64,000 nucleotides of DNA from Kordia sp039026955 (GTDB lineage: Bacteria; Bacteroidota; Bacteroidia; Flavobacteriales; Flavobacteriaceae). The translations under genes were made by a program, and so were the position numbers. Of the stretch, positions 19,105 to 29,100 are shown one piece after another. Location: NCBI GenBank assembly GCA_039026955.1, contig JBCCLH010000009.1:62001-126000 (forward strand), in the 5' to 3' direction. Numbering within the stretch: position 1 is the stretch's first letter; each line of letters opens with the position of its first letter. The notes under the pieces were generated by a model. That model saw only the letters and a program-made list of their open reading frames with translations. It did not search any database and was not told the origin of the DNA.

Positions 19105-22053
19105 ATGAAGAAAAAATACTTGTTCGTTTTTTGTCTCACATTTTTTTCTCTGAATATAGTATTTGGACAAAACGAAGGCAATAATTGGTATTTCGGGAGT
19201 ATGGCAGGACTTGACTTTAGTACTTCGCCACCAACCGCTTTATTAGATGGCGCTTTGGAAACCAGTGAAGGTGTCGCTACAATTTCAGACGGAAGTGGTC
19301 AATTGTTGTTTTACACAGATGGAAGTACAGTATACGACAGAAATCATCAAGTTACGCCTAACGGATCTGACTTAACAGGGAATAATTCCAGTTCGCAATC
19401 TGCTATTATTGTACCGAAACCAGGCGATCTAAACATCTATTATATTTTTACTGTAGATGATGGAGGCGGCAACGATGGACTTCGCTATTCTGAATTCGAT
19501 TTGACACTTAATGGCGGTACTGGCGACGTGACCAACCTAAAAAATGTATTGCTCTCTACGCCGACTACCGAAAAAATCACAGCCATTCTAAAAGACAACG
19601 GAACTGATTTTTGGGTACTAAGTCACGAATTTCAAAACGATGCTTTTCTCGTTTTTGAAGTGACTGCTGCAGGTGTTAATGAAATACCTATAACGCAAAA
19701 TATTGGCTCGGTACATTCGGGTAATTCTGCAGAAACAATCGGTTATCTAAAAGCATCTGCCAATGGAGATCGACTTGCTATTGCACAATGGGGATCGGAT
19801 AGCTTCGTGGAAGTATTTGATTTTGATGATGCCACCGGAACCATTTCAAATCCTATAAAACTCGAAAATATATTTTTTGACGGACCGCAATCAGGAGCGT
19901 ATGGTGTTGAATTCTCGCCTGACGCTCAATTATTATATATTTCCGATATGAATTATGATGACTTTTCCATCCCAATAAATGGTAGAGTGCATCAATTTGA
20001 TTTAACGGCTGGAAATGCTGCTGATATCATGAACGCCGATGTGATTTTGTATGAAGGCACTAGTGTCATTGGCGCCATTCAAGTGGCAAATGATGAAAAA
20101 TTGTATCTGGCAAATGAAAGTAATCCATTTGTTGATGTGATAGAAAATCCAAACGTTATTGGTATAGGAGCTAGCTATTTACAGGATGAAATCGACTTAC
20201 AAGGGCGATTCTGTCGTTTCGGATTGCCCACTTTTATTCAATCGTTTTTTAACGGTACTATACAATTTGAAAACTTCTGCTTGGGCGATGTAACCAATTT
20301 TTCATTAAATACTTCTCAACCAGCTCTTGGCGCGGCATGGGATTTTGGCGATGGTACCACTTTTAATGGACTCAATCCAACACATACCTATGCAACTACG
20401 GGAACGTACATGGTTTCGGTAACGATTAATTTTGGAACGGAAACTCGTCAAACTAGTAAAAGCATCACCATTCATGAAGTTCCGACAGCGAGTGCTGTAA
20501 GCAATTATTTGTTGTGTGATGATGCTTCCAACAATCAAATAGAGACGTTTGATTTGAGTACTAAAATCAACGAAGCACTTGGTTCTTTGTCAGATGCTAC
20601 GTTTGATGTGGCGTTTTATGCTTCACTAGAAGAAGCAGAAGCGAATCAAAATGCATTGGATCTATCGTATCAGAGCACATCCAACAATCAAGAAATTTTT
20701 GCGCGTGTTTTTAATGCTTCAGAAGGCAGTTGTTTTGACATTACGAGTTTTAGACTGATTGTCAATCCGTTTCCTGTGGCGAATCCTGTAGCTGCTATTG
20801 ATCTTTGTGACGATCAAAGCAATGATGGAATAGAAGTCGTCAATCTTACACGATTTAATTCAGAAATATTGCTTGATCAAACCGCAGAAGATTTTGAAAT
20901 TACCTATCATCTCACACAAGAAGATGCCGATAATGATATCAATGCGCTGCCATTAAATTTTCAAACCATAAACAATCCGCAACTACTCTTTGCACGAATT
21001 GAAGCCGCTGGAAATCCGTTGTGTTATGACACGACTGAATTTGAAATTACCATCACGCCAGCTGTCATTGCCAATGACGTAGCAGACTTGTTTGAATGTA
21101 GTTTTTTAGATGATCCGAATTTCGCTTCCTTTAACTTAGCTTCTCAAAATGACACAATGTTGGCTGGACTTATGGGCGATTACGAAGTTACTTTTCATCT
21201 CACCGAACAAGATGCTATGATGAATACAGCCTCTATCAGTAGCACATATACCAATACATCAAATCCACAACAAATTTATGCACGCGTAGAGGATATTACG
21301 AATTCAAGTTGTTTTGATGTGATTGACTTTGAAATTACCGTGCTTGCCACACCTATTATCAACGAAAACCAAACCTTGTACCTATGCACAGACGGAACGG
21401 TGATTTTGTCTGCTGGTGTCACTGCTAATTTTTATAATTGGTCTACTGGAGAAGCGACTCCTAGTGTCGTTGTAGATACACCAGGAACTTATACCGTGGA
21501 AGTTGGAAACAACTATACGGCTTTAGGCGAAGCACAAACCTGTAGCAATATCAAAACGTTTACGGTGATCGAATCGGGTCCTGCATTGCGTATTGATGTG
21601 ACTACAACCGACTGGACACGTTTTCAAAATACCATTTTAGTTGCGGTTGAGGGTTTAGGCGATTATGAATACTCCTTAGATGGTATCAATTATACAGATT
21701 CCAATGTGTTTGAAAATTTACTTGCAGGTGAATATACCGTGTATGTGCGTGATAAAAATAACTGTGGTGTTGTTACAGAACCAACGTATCTTTTAAATTA
21801 TCCGCGCTTCTTTACGCCGAATAACGATGGCATCAATGACAACTGGCAAATCACAGCTTCTGCGAACGATCCTTCACTACAAATCTATATATTTGATCGG
21901 TATGGCAAACGAATCACTACACTCAATCCACAATCCAAAGGTTGGGACGGAAACTACAACGGACGACGCATGCCTTCTGGCGATTACTGGTTCCGCGTAG
22001 AGAGACCGATGAACGGAAATGTATATACAGGACATTTTACGCTGAAAAGGTGA
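19105..22053 (+). CDS. Secreted PKD protein with T9SS type B sorting domain
   Basis: A 982-residue protein with a signal peptide (residues 1-21, ending VFG-Q). Residues 22-390 look like a beta-propeller of the kind common in Bacteroidetes surface proteins (SPDAQLLYISD, ASANGDRLAIAQW). A PKD domain follows at about 395-455, with WDFGDGTT and THTYATTGTYMVSV. The middle has three related segments of about 100 residues (LCDDxSND...DxxxYHLTQEDA). The C-terminus from about 900 (FFTPNNDGINDNW...YGKRI...WDGNYNGRRMPSGDYWF) is a type B, gliding-motility-associated sorting domain. The protein should reach the cell surface through T9SS. It stands alone between repeats; ligand or function unknown. Confidence 0.9.
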   Translation: MKKKYLFVFCLTFFSLNIVFGQNEGNNWYFGSMAGLDFSTSPPTALLDGALETSEGVATISDGSGQLLFYTDGSTVYDRNHQVTPNGSDLTGNNSSSQSAIIVPKPGDLNIYYIFTVDDGGGNDGLRYSEFDLTLNGGTGDVTNLKNVLLSTPTTEKITAILKDNGTDFWVLSHEFQNDAFLVFEVTAAGVNEIPITQNIGSVHSGNSAETIGYLKASANGDRLAIAQWGSDSFVEVFDFDDATGTISNPIKLENIFFDGPQSGAYGVEFSPDAQLLYISDMNYDDFSIPINGRVHQFDLTAGNAADIMNADVILYEGTSVIGAIQVANDEKLYLANESNPFVDVIENPNVIGIGASYLQDEIDLQGRFCRFGLPTFIQSFFNGTIQFENFCLGDVTNFSLNTSQPALGAAWDFGDGTTFNGLNPTHTYATTGTYMVSVTINFGTETRQTSKSITIHEVPTASAVSNYLLCDDASNNQIETFDLSTKINEALGSLSDATFDVAFYASLEEAEANQNALDLSYQSTSNNQEIFARVFNASEGSCFDITSFRLIVNPFPVANPVAAIDLCDDQSNDGIEVVNLTRFNSEILLDQTAEDFEITYHLTQEDADNDINALPLNFQTINNPQLLFARIEAAGNPLCYDTTEFEITITPAVIANDVADLFECSFLDDPNFASFNLASQNDTMLAGLMGDYEVTFHLTEQDAMMNTASISSTYTNTSNPQQIYARVEDITNSSCFDVIDFEITVLATPIINENQTLYLCTDGTVILSAGVTANFYNWSTGEATPSVVVDTPGTYTVEVGNNYTALGEAQTCSNIKTFTVIESGPALRIDVTTTDWTRFQNTILVAVEGLGDYEYSLDGINYTDSNVFENLLAGEYTVYVRDKNNCGVVTEPTYLLNYPRFFTPNNDGINDNWQITASANDPSLQIYIFDRYGKRITTLNPQSKGWDGNYNGRRMPSGDYWFRVERPMNGNVYTGHFTLKR

Positions 22054-22133
22054 TGCTGGTATTATTATCTAACGTGAGTTAGACATAAGAAATCATTAAA
22101 TTACTAGTAATTCACTGAAAAATGAAGACTTAT

Positions 22134-22230
22134 TGTCAGTTCTAGCATTATCGTAGATACCGAACGTAGTTCTTGAGAACAACTAAGATGTAATGGTTTC
22201 AAAGGAATCTCGACTGCGCTCGATTTGACA
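22134..22230. repeat. Dispersed inverted-end repeat, copy 1
   Basis: About 97 bp bounded by imperfect inverted ends, TGTCAGTTCTAGC and GCTCGATTTGACA, with internal CATTATCGTAGATACCGA and GGAATCTCGA. Related copies lie at 40911-41051 and 49745-49800. No coding capacity. It fills the 22054-22395 gap, in which no other feature is seen. Confidence 0.6.
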
Positions 22231-22395
22231 TTTTACATAAGTTATTGATTGTTGTGTACTTAGTAAAATAATTATACAGAACTCACTTTATTTACAACAT
22301 AATAGCAGCGAAATACGCAATTCTTCGTATTGTAAACTAGCTCAAAAATAGCAAATTTAGCAGTGCAATTCACAACTATTTTGAGCTTACATTTT

Positions 22396-23427
22396 ATGCA
22401 AAAACCATTCACGCAAAACGATCGGAAAAAAATACAACAAAAAATAGGGTTTACTGTCGGCATCATGCTTTTTGCTATTGCGATGTTTACGGCAATTTAT
22501 CTTTTTGTATTGCGGGATTTCATGCAAAAACCAGACACATTTACAAACATTCCAGCAATTATGTTTGGTATTTTTGGCGTTTTCTTTGTGGGAGTTATTG
22601 TGTATATGCTCTCCATTTTTACAAAAGATTTGAAATCTGGTGTTAAAAATTGTATTGAAGGTGTTGTGGAAGACAAACGACTTAACATTAAGAAATCTAC
22701 TTCACGTAGAACTGGAACAGGCACAAGAAGCGGACGCTCTAGTTCCTCAAGTACACAGCGTTATTATTATATCACTATGAATGGTGAAGCGCATAAAATA
22801 GAATATAAGATGTACGTGGATATCAAAGTTGGCAATACCATTTACTTTGAAGTCGCACCGAATTCTAAAACCGTTTTATCATACAAAATTCTCGAAAGTC
22901 AGGCAGCAAAGACGCTTCAAACAGTTCCGAAATTAGACAAAAGAACTTATCCTTCCTACAAAACAAAACAAGCGCCACTGACCCGAAGAGATGAAGATTC
23001 TATTCGTGCTTTTTATGATAAAAAATTACGCAAACATCTCACGTATATTGCCATTGTAGGGTTGCCTATTTTTGGATTGATCTATAATGATTTAATGGTG
23101 TTTGTGTTGTTTCTGTTTCCGTTGCCTATCATCTTGGTCTATCAACTTTACAAAGCGATTGCGCTGTATTTTAATTTTAAACGTTCTTTGGACAATCGCA
23201 AAAAAAATCTGACTACCACACAAATTATTGACAAGGTATTTACCACCATCACTCGGAATGGTAGCAAAAGTTCACATCATTCTTTAAAAACGACTTATAA
23301 GACAATTAAAGTTCCGGAAGATATTTACGGTAAAGTCACGACTGGCAATGAAATCATTGTGCATGAAGCAACACATTTAGCAACTGCCATTGGACTTACG
23401 TTGGACGATCAGTATTATCCTTTTTGA
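22396..23427 (+). CDS. Four-helix membrane protein of unknown function
   Basis: The chosen ATG at 22396 gives 343 residues; an in-frame GTG 33 nt upstream is less likely because the protein then starts with a non-conserved, non-basic extension. Two helices lie near residues 14-36 and 47-69, then a soluble part with a Ser/Arg/Gly-rich linker (GTGTRSGRSSSSS) and a short beta domain (YYYITMNGEAHKIEYKMYVD), then two more helices around 212-250, and a cytoplasmic tail of about 90 residues. The layout is like DUF3592-type proteins but I cannot assign it. Monocistronic by spacing. Confidence 0.7.
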   Translation: MQKPFTQNDRKKIQQKIGFTVGIMLFAIAMFTAIYLFVLRDFMQKPDTFTNIPAIMFGIFGVFFVGVIVYMLSIFTKDLKSGVKNCIEGVVEDKRLNIKKSTSRRTGTGTRSGRSSSSSTQRYYYITMNGEAHKIEYKMYVDIKVGNTIYFEVAPNSKTVLSYKILESQAAKTLQTVPKLDKRTYPSYKTKQAPLTRRDEDSIRAFYDKKLRKHLTYIAIVGLPIFGLIYNDLMVFVLFLFPLPIILVYQLYKAIALYFNFKRSLDNRKKNLTTTQIIDKVFTTITRNGSKSSHHSLKTTYKTIKVPEDIYGKVTTGNEIIVHEATHLATAIGLTLDDQYYPF

Positions 23428-23535
23428 TAGTTGGTACTTATAAAATTTTAATACGCATTTTTAAAAACCACGTAAAAATACGCATAAAAATACATTTCTA
23501 ATGCCTTAAATTTGAGTCACTTAATAATCACATAC

Positions 23536-24174
23536 ATGAAACATTACATTTTCGGATATGGCTCTTTGGTTGAAACAAAATCAAGACTCAGAGCGGCTCC
23601 GAAAGCAAAAGTAGCTTTTCCTGCAATTGCATATGGATTTCAACGTGGTTGGTATGCGCGCATGCCGGAAACACTTGCTAGCATTTCTCCTACATATTTG
23701 GGTTGTTATCCTGATAGAGAAAGTCATATTAATGGTGTGATTTATGAAGTAACGGAAGCAGAGTTGAAAGCCACAGACGAACGCGAAATGGGCTATATTA
23801 GAAAAAAAGTAACCCAACTTGAACAGTATTATCAAGTCACAGAATCAGGCGATGAAGTGTGGATTTATGTAAACGATTTTAAGGATATTGTGCCACCGCC
23901 AACTGTGTTTCCTACGAAGGAATTCCCGATTGTGCAATCGTATGTAGATATCTGCATTACAGGTTGTTTGGAAGTTGAAAATAACTTTCCAAGAGCACGT
24001 GAAGATCAGTTTACTATTGATTTTATACGTTCTACAATTGGCTGGAGCGAGTTTTGGGCAAACGATCGCATCTACCCAAGACGCCCGTTTATCTATCAAG
24101 AAAATGCATTCAAGATAGATGCCATCTTAAAAGAGAATTTACCCGAATTCTTCGATAAGATTTATATTGAATAG
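23536..24174 (+). CDS. Gamma-glutamylcyclotransferase-like protein
   Basis: The ATG at 23536 gives 212 residues and puts the family motif FGYGSLV at residues 5-11; an upstream in-frame TTG is rejected. GGCT-fold proteins start with this YGSL phosphate/substrate loop and use a Glu later in a DE-R-E-x-GY segment, here D81-E82-R83-E84-M-G-Y. Members release 5-oxoproline from gamma-glutamyl peptides or open related bonds. The exact substrate cannot be told from sequence. The gene is soluble, single, and followed by a clear terminator. Confidence 0.85.
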   Translation: MKHYIFGYGSLVETKSRLRAAPKAKVAFPAIAYGFQRGWYARMPETLASISPTYLGCYPDRESHINGVIYEVTEAELKATDEREMGYIRKKVTQLEQYYQVTESGDEVWIYVNDFKDIVPPPTVFPTKEFPIVQSYVDICITGCLEVENNFPRAREDQFTIDFIRSTIGWSEFWANDRIYPRRPFIYQENAFKIDAILKENLPEFFDKIYIE

Positions 24175-24203
24175 TACCAATTACCATATTTAGTTTTACG
24201 ATT

Positions 24204-24240
24204 GAAAAATGTCATTACCAATGCAGTGATGACATTTTTC
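24204..24240 (+). terminator. Intrinsic terminator after the GGCT-like gene
   Basis: A 12-bp perfect stem GAAAAATGTCAT (24204-24215) with ATGACATTTTTC (24229-24240), loop of 13 nt, A-rich on the left and T-rich on the right, so it could act in both directions. Confidence 0.75.
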
Positions 24241-24344
24241 TATTTATAGAAAGTGGTTCATTTGTGTAGAAAAATGTTTTCATTTGTTTATTTTGCAGGG
24301 ATGATTTTTTTCAAATCATTTTCAAAACCTGCATACCATTCCAT

Positions 24345-25766
24345 ATGAAGAAAAAAATAATTCTCCCTTTAGGCCCACTTTTATGTTTGCTATTCTTCTT
24401 TTGCCCGTTTACGATTTTAAGTCCCGAAGCAGATAAAGTATTAGGCGTTGCGGTGTGGATGATTTTATGGTGGATTACCGAAGTAGTTTCTATTTCAGTG
24501 ACTGCATTGATTCCGCTTACATTTTATCCGCTGTTAGGCATAATGCCGATGAAAGAAGTTGCCGTGAATTATGCACATCCGATTATTTTTCTCTTTTTTG
24601 GTGGATTTGTCTTGGCACTTGCGTTAGAAAAGGTAAATCTACATCGGCGCGTGGCACTATCGATCATTAAGCTTACAGGAACGAGTCCCAATAGAATTAT
24701 TTTAGGATTTATGCTGGCAACAGCTTTTTTAAGCATGTGGATTAGCAATACTGCAACTACAGTAGTCATGCTACCTATCGCCTATTCTGTCATTGAATTA
24801 TTGATTGATGATGCAGATGGTTTTACCAAAAAAGACAGAAACTTTGCGTTGAGTATTATGCTCGGAATTGCCTATTCGGCGAATGTTGGCGGCATTGCGA
24901 CTTTGATTGGAACACCTCCAAATATTGTATTGGCTGGGTTTATGAAGAGTGAATTTAACTATACCATTTCTTTTGTCAAGTGGATGCTTGTAGGAATTCC
25001 GTTTGCCATCATCATGTTGTTTTTTATCTATTATGTGCTGACGAAAATTATGTATCCAAACCATTTGGCGGCTTTTGAAAAATCCAAGGAATTAATTGAT
25101 CAAGAAATGAAGAAACTGGGGAAAATTAGCAAATCTGAAATAACGATTTTGGTCATTTTTATCGTAGCAATTCTCTTCTGGATTATCAAAGAATATATCA
25201 ACAATCTTTTTCCTTCACTTGGATTGAGTGATACGAGCATCAGTTTAGTCGCTGCTTTTGCTTGTTTTGTCGCTACACATAACAACGAGACCATCCTAAA
25301 ATGGGACGATACCAAACGCTTGCCTTGGGGAATTTTACTTTTATTCGGCGGCGGATTGGCACTTGCAGGCGCACTTTCTAACGTTGGTATTATTGATATG
25401 ATTGGAAATGCTGTAAGTACGAATACCACATTGAGTGTGTTGCTCATTTGTAGTGTGTTAATTGCCGTGATGTTATTCATGACAGAATTGATGAGCAATG
25501 TGGCATTAATTACCATTTTTGCACCAATGGTCGCAGGTGTGGCGCTTGGATTAGAAATCAGCCTATTACACATATTGATTCCTGTAGCGATGGCATCTAG
25601 TTGTGCGTTTATGTTACCAATGTCCACACCACCCAACGCGATTGTCTTTGCGAGTGGTCATGTAAAAGTAGCGCAAATGGCACGTGCAGGATTTTTACTG
25701 AATATTATTTCTATTATTTTGTTGATTGTATTTTTTCAGTTTGTGATTCCGCTTGTTTTTACTTGA
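24345..25766 (+). CDS. SLC13/DASS family sodium:dicarboxylate-type transporter
   Basis: A 473-residue protein with about 11-12 hydrophobic segments, the usual length for the DASS family. The two SNT-type substrate and sodium loops are visible as MWISNTATTVVMLPIA (near residue 130) and ELMSNVALITIFAPM (near 385); the family signature MSTPPNAIVFASGH lies near 425, and the repeat IGTPPN near 187. Members import C4-dicarboxylates, citrate or sulfate with sodium. The substrate is not predictable here. It is monocistronic, with a T-rich promoter region upstream. Confidence 0.9.
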   Translation: MKKKIILPLGPLLCLLFFFCPFTILSPEADKVLGVAVWMILWWITEVVSISVTALIPLTFYPLLGIMPMKEVAVNYAHPIIFLFFGGFVLALALEKVNLHRRVALSIIKLTGTSPNRIILGFMLATAFLSMWISNTATTVVMLPIAYSVIELLIDDADGFTKKDRNFALSIMLGIAYSANVGGIATLIGTPPNIVLAGFMKSEFNYTISFVKWMLVGIPFAIIMLFFIYYVLTKIMYPNHLAAFEKSKELIDQEMKKLGKISKSEITILVIFIVAILFWIIKEYINNLFPSLGLSDTSISLVAAFACFVATHNNETILKWDDTKRLPWGILLLFGGGLALAGALSNVGIIDMIGNAVSTNTTLSVLLICSVLIAVMLFMTELMSNVALITIFAPMVAGVALGLEISLLHILIPVAMASSCAFMLPMSTPPNAIVFASGHVKVAQMARAGFLLNIISIILLIVFFQFVIPLVFT

Positions 25767-25802
25767 TCATTAAAGTTTTCATGTGAAGTATTTGGTCTTA
25801 AA

Positions 25803-25818
25803 GTATTCTTAAGAATAC
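25803..25818. promoter_or_regulatory. Perfect 16-bp palindrome, possible operator
   Basis: GTATTCTTAAGAATAC is fully self-complementary. It lies 36 nt after the transporter stop and 48 nt before the small peptide gene, and about 22 nt upstream of a possible -7 box TATTTTTA (25841-25848). Without a T tract it is a poor terminator; a dimeric-regulator site is plausible. Confidence 0.35.
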
Positions 25819-25866
25819 ACAATGACGCTTAGTTGTTTTGTATTTTTAGGTAAAATAGATAAGATT

Positions 25867-25995
25867 ATGAAACATTTAGAACAGTATCAAACAACAGAAG
25901 CTTCTAAGATTCTGGGAGGAACTGAAACTAGTGAACTTTTTACTAACGGAAGTAGACAGTTTCCAACTCCAAGGACTATTACAATTGTACCTTAA
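25867..25995 (+). CDS. 42-residue peptide with an ILGG (double-glycine) motif
   Basis: A short ORF from ATG 25867 to TAA. Residues 1-18 are MKHLEQYQTTEASKILGG, followed by a 24-residue tail rich in Thr, Ser and Pro (TETSELFTNGSRQF..., ending ITIVP). A double glycine preceded by an amphipathic leader is typical for export or RiPP leaders processed by C39 peptidase transporters; Bacteroidetes have many such short precursors. No transporter or maturase gene is next to it. It has its own candidate promoter. It may also be a chance ORF; the clean start, the leader-like pattern and the lack of any other gene in this gap support it modestly. Confidence 0.45.
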   Translation: MKHLEQYQTTEASKILGGTETSELFTNGSRQFPTPRTITIVP

Positions 25996-26024
25996 AGTTC
26001 TTACAAAACAGTCTGTAGAAAGTA

Positions 26025-26132
26025 TGTGGCTGTCTAAAAAGTACAGATTTCGTCAAACCGAACCATGTGCTGAACTTGATTCAGTATCAAGCTCAGAATG
26101 ACGTTTTTGAGGACTTTTTAGACAGCTTCACA
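26025..26132. repeat. 108-bp element with long inverted ends
   Basis: TGTGGCTGTCTAAAAAGT at 26025-26042 faces ACTTTTTAGACAGCTTCACA at 26113-26132 (two unpaired bases). Inside is a second palindromic part, GAACTTGAT/ATCAAG. The element lies between convergent genes, so it may act as a two-way terminator, or be a MITE/REP-like repeat. Confidence 0.6.
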
Positions 26133-26156
26133 TAAAATATATGATTCGAAGGGTTA

Positions 26157-29100
26157 TTATTCTACAATCAACTTTTTCGTTGTTCCTTTGCTATTTTTTA
26201 CGATGTATAATCCTGTTTTTAAGTTGGATACATCTAAATCAGTATCTTGATAAATTTCTTTTACCAATCTTCCTGCCACATCGAATACTTGATAATCATC
26301 TTCGATGCTAAAGGTAACTTGTTGTTTCGCAGGATTCGGATACATAAGAAAACTATTTCTTCTTGTATTGAATTCATCAACGCTTAATACATTGTCTAAC
26401 GAATAAATGCTTAACGTAGCGCTCACTTCATTTGAAATGACTAGCAATGCGGTTCCTGTTGGACTGTCATTTTCATTTACATAAATGATTCCTTCTGGAC
26501 CTAAATCGCCTGTTTCTGCAGCACCTGGCACGGCACCACGATTATTTAAATATTGTAAGAAGGTTGGATTTGCAGGATTCGTTACATCATAAATCATCAC
26601 ACCACCTACACGTTCTAATATCACAAACGCATAGTATGAACCGTCGATTTCTTGTACAATGACGCCTTCTGGTTCTGGACCTTTGTTGTCGCTTCGGTTT
26701 TTGAAACTGTTGTTCGAATTACTTGCGTTGAAAATTCCACCATAAGTGGCATCTGCAGCAGTGATCACTTCAAAATCATTTCCACTATCATACACTAAAT
26801 TTCCTGTACTTGCTTCAAAAATACTGAACGAACGTGCACCGTATACGTGAATTTCCTCAAATTCAGGATCGCCATCGGTGTTTCCTGAAGCATTTGAAAT
26901 GTTGATGTCTCCTAAGTTTGCGCCTAGAGTCAAAATATCAATATCACCAAATACTGCTGGATCTAAGTTGTAATCACTATCACCTAGTTTGCGTTCTTCC
27001 TGAAATGCATTGTAATCTCTGGCATCACCTTCATTTGCTGTCACGATGTACCCTGTTCCGCCTTTTTGGTAGAACGAAATCGCATCTGGCATATACATTC
27101 CGTAGATTGGCCACGAAGCATTGAAGATAAAGTCTGTTTCTCCACTTGCATCTAAAGAATTCCTTGGAATACTGTGATCTTTCAATCCAAACGAAAGTAC
27201 ATTTGTGATGGTGTTTGTGGTTAAATCGACAATTGCATACGCATTGTTTTCTTGCAATGCTACATAGGCAAATAAGTTATCATCAGAAACGGTAATGTAT
27301 TCTGGCTCTAAATCTTGCGCTACGGTAGCGCCTGGACCAAAAATACGAATACCTGCTGCTTCTAAGGTTGCTTGTTGTGCGTTGAAACTCGTAAACGTAG
27401 CCGTCGTAACATCAGTTTGTGTTATGTTTCCTAAACCGCCTGTCATATCAATAATAGAAACGCTTCCTTCTGGATCAATGGTGTAATCACCACTTGGTTC
27501 TCCTTCGTTGGCTACGACTAGTTTTGTACCGTCTGGTGTAAAGGTGATCATATCTGGTAATGCACCAACCGTCACTGTTGATTGGTTATTTCCATCTATA
27601 TCAGAAAACATCACAAATCCGTTATCCGTAGTCGGATTTGCCGCAATCGCTGCCGCTAAAACCCCGTTTCTTACCGCAACACTTTGTACGCCAGAAGTGT
27701 TTGCTGGCAATGCAATGGATGAAATTGAGGTAATATTTGTAGGATCTGAAAAATCCAATACTTCTATCGTATCATCATTCGTCACAAATAAACGTTGTGA
27801 AGCTGCATCATACGCAGTGATTTCGGCAGTTCCACTTGCGTCTACTAAATAGCTTGTTACATAGTTTACATCTAACAAAGAACTGTCAGGCGTTGGCACG
27901 ACAGTATCATCATCTAAGATATATACTGAAAATTGATCCAATCCGCCAACGGTTACATTACTTTCGTTCGTTAAACTCAACACAAAGAACAAATCACTTT
28001 CATCGTTCATATTGTCGAGAATTGGAATGTTCAATGTTTGCGATGTGGTACTTCCCATTGGGAATGTTAAGGTTTGTGTAGTTGCGTATGTAAAATGTGT
28101 TCCTTCTACGGCAGTGCCACCAGTCAATAAAGTAACATCTACCGTTCCTCCTGTGGTTGGCGCTTGTGAGATGTTTACCGTAACGGTTACATTTCCGCCT
28201 GTTTCAGAGATATTTGTAAATGCAGCGTCAAATTGTACGGTTGGAAATGTTGGTGCGAGTGCATTTGCTGGTGATGCAATATTTGGTGTGTCATTCGCAT
28301 CGCCACCAAGATCCGTTGTTGCTACTGCGTTACTTGCATTTCCTACAGTACTGAATGCGGCTAATTCTAGATCATACGATTGTCCGTCGTTTGCTGCTGT
28401 ATTTGGATAACTTTCCGAAGCAATTGGTGCTGTCATCGTAGGATCGCCTAACCAAAGTGTTACTGTATCACCGCTGGCACCTAATCCTGAACCGTCTGTA
28501 TATCCAACTTTTACACCAGATAAATCTACTACCGTTCCCCAAACAGAAATAAAGGTATTTACTTCGTTTCCTGTATTATCTGAGACGAGCACAATTACTC
28601 GTTCACCTGGCTGAATGTCTGTGATGCCTTGGATTACATCTGCCGCAGTACCATCCGCAGAATCGTCATCGTAATATAAGTCTGGATCTACGCCTGAAAC
28701 CCACGCAGTAGTTCCCGTGTTGTGAATTTCAAACCAGTCTTCTGTCAAATCCGTTCCAGCTTGCCCGGGAAATATTTCTGTTACTACCAAACTAGAGACT
28801 CCAGAGATGTTTCCTGGAGAACCAATATTTGGCGTATCGGTCGCGTCGCCTCCTAAAGCGATTGTTGCTACGGCAAAGCTTAAGTTCCCAACAAAACTAA
28901 AGGCTCCTAATTCTACATCATATGATTGTCCGTCATTGGCAACCGTATCAGGATATACGCCTGTTGCGATTGGCATGGTTGTTAAAGGATCGCCTAACCA
29001 GATGTTGACAGCATCACCGCCAGAACCTAAACCAGAACCATCAGTATATCCAACTTCTACCGTTGTCAAATCGACTACAACGCCCCAAACAATGTTGAAG

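Noticed and set aside
22363..22395. GTG start for the membrane protein at 22396
   Set aside because: ATG 22396 yields a more usual N-terminus; the GTG lacks any supporting signal.
28012..28410. Plus-strand ORFs opposite the lamin-tail gene
   Set aside because: They recur once per lamin-tail unit in the same phase, so they are shadows of the repeated sense gene.
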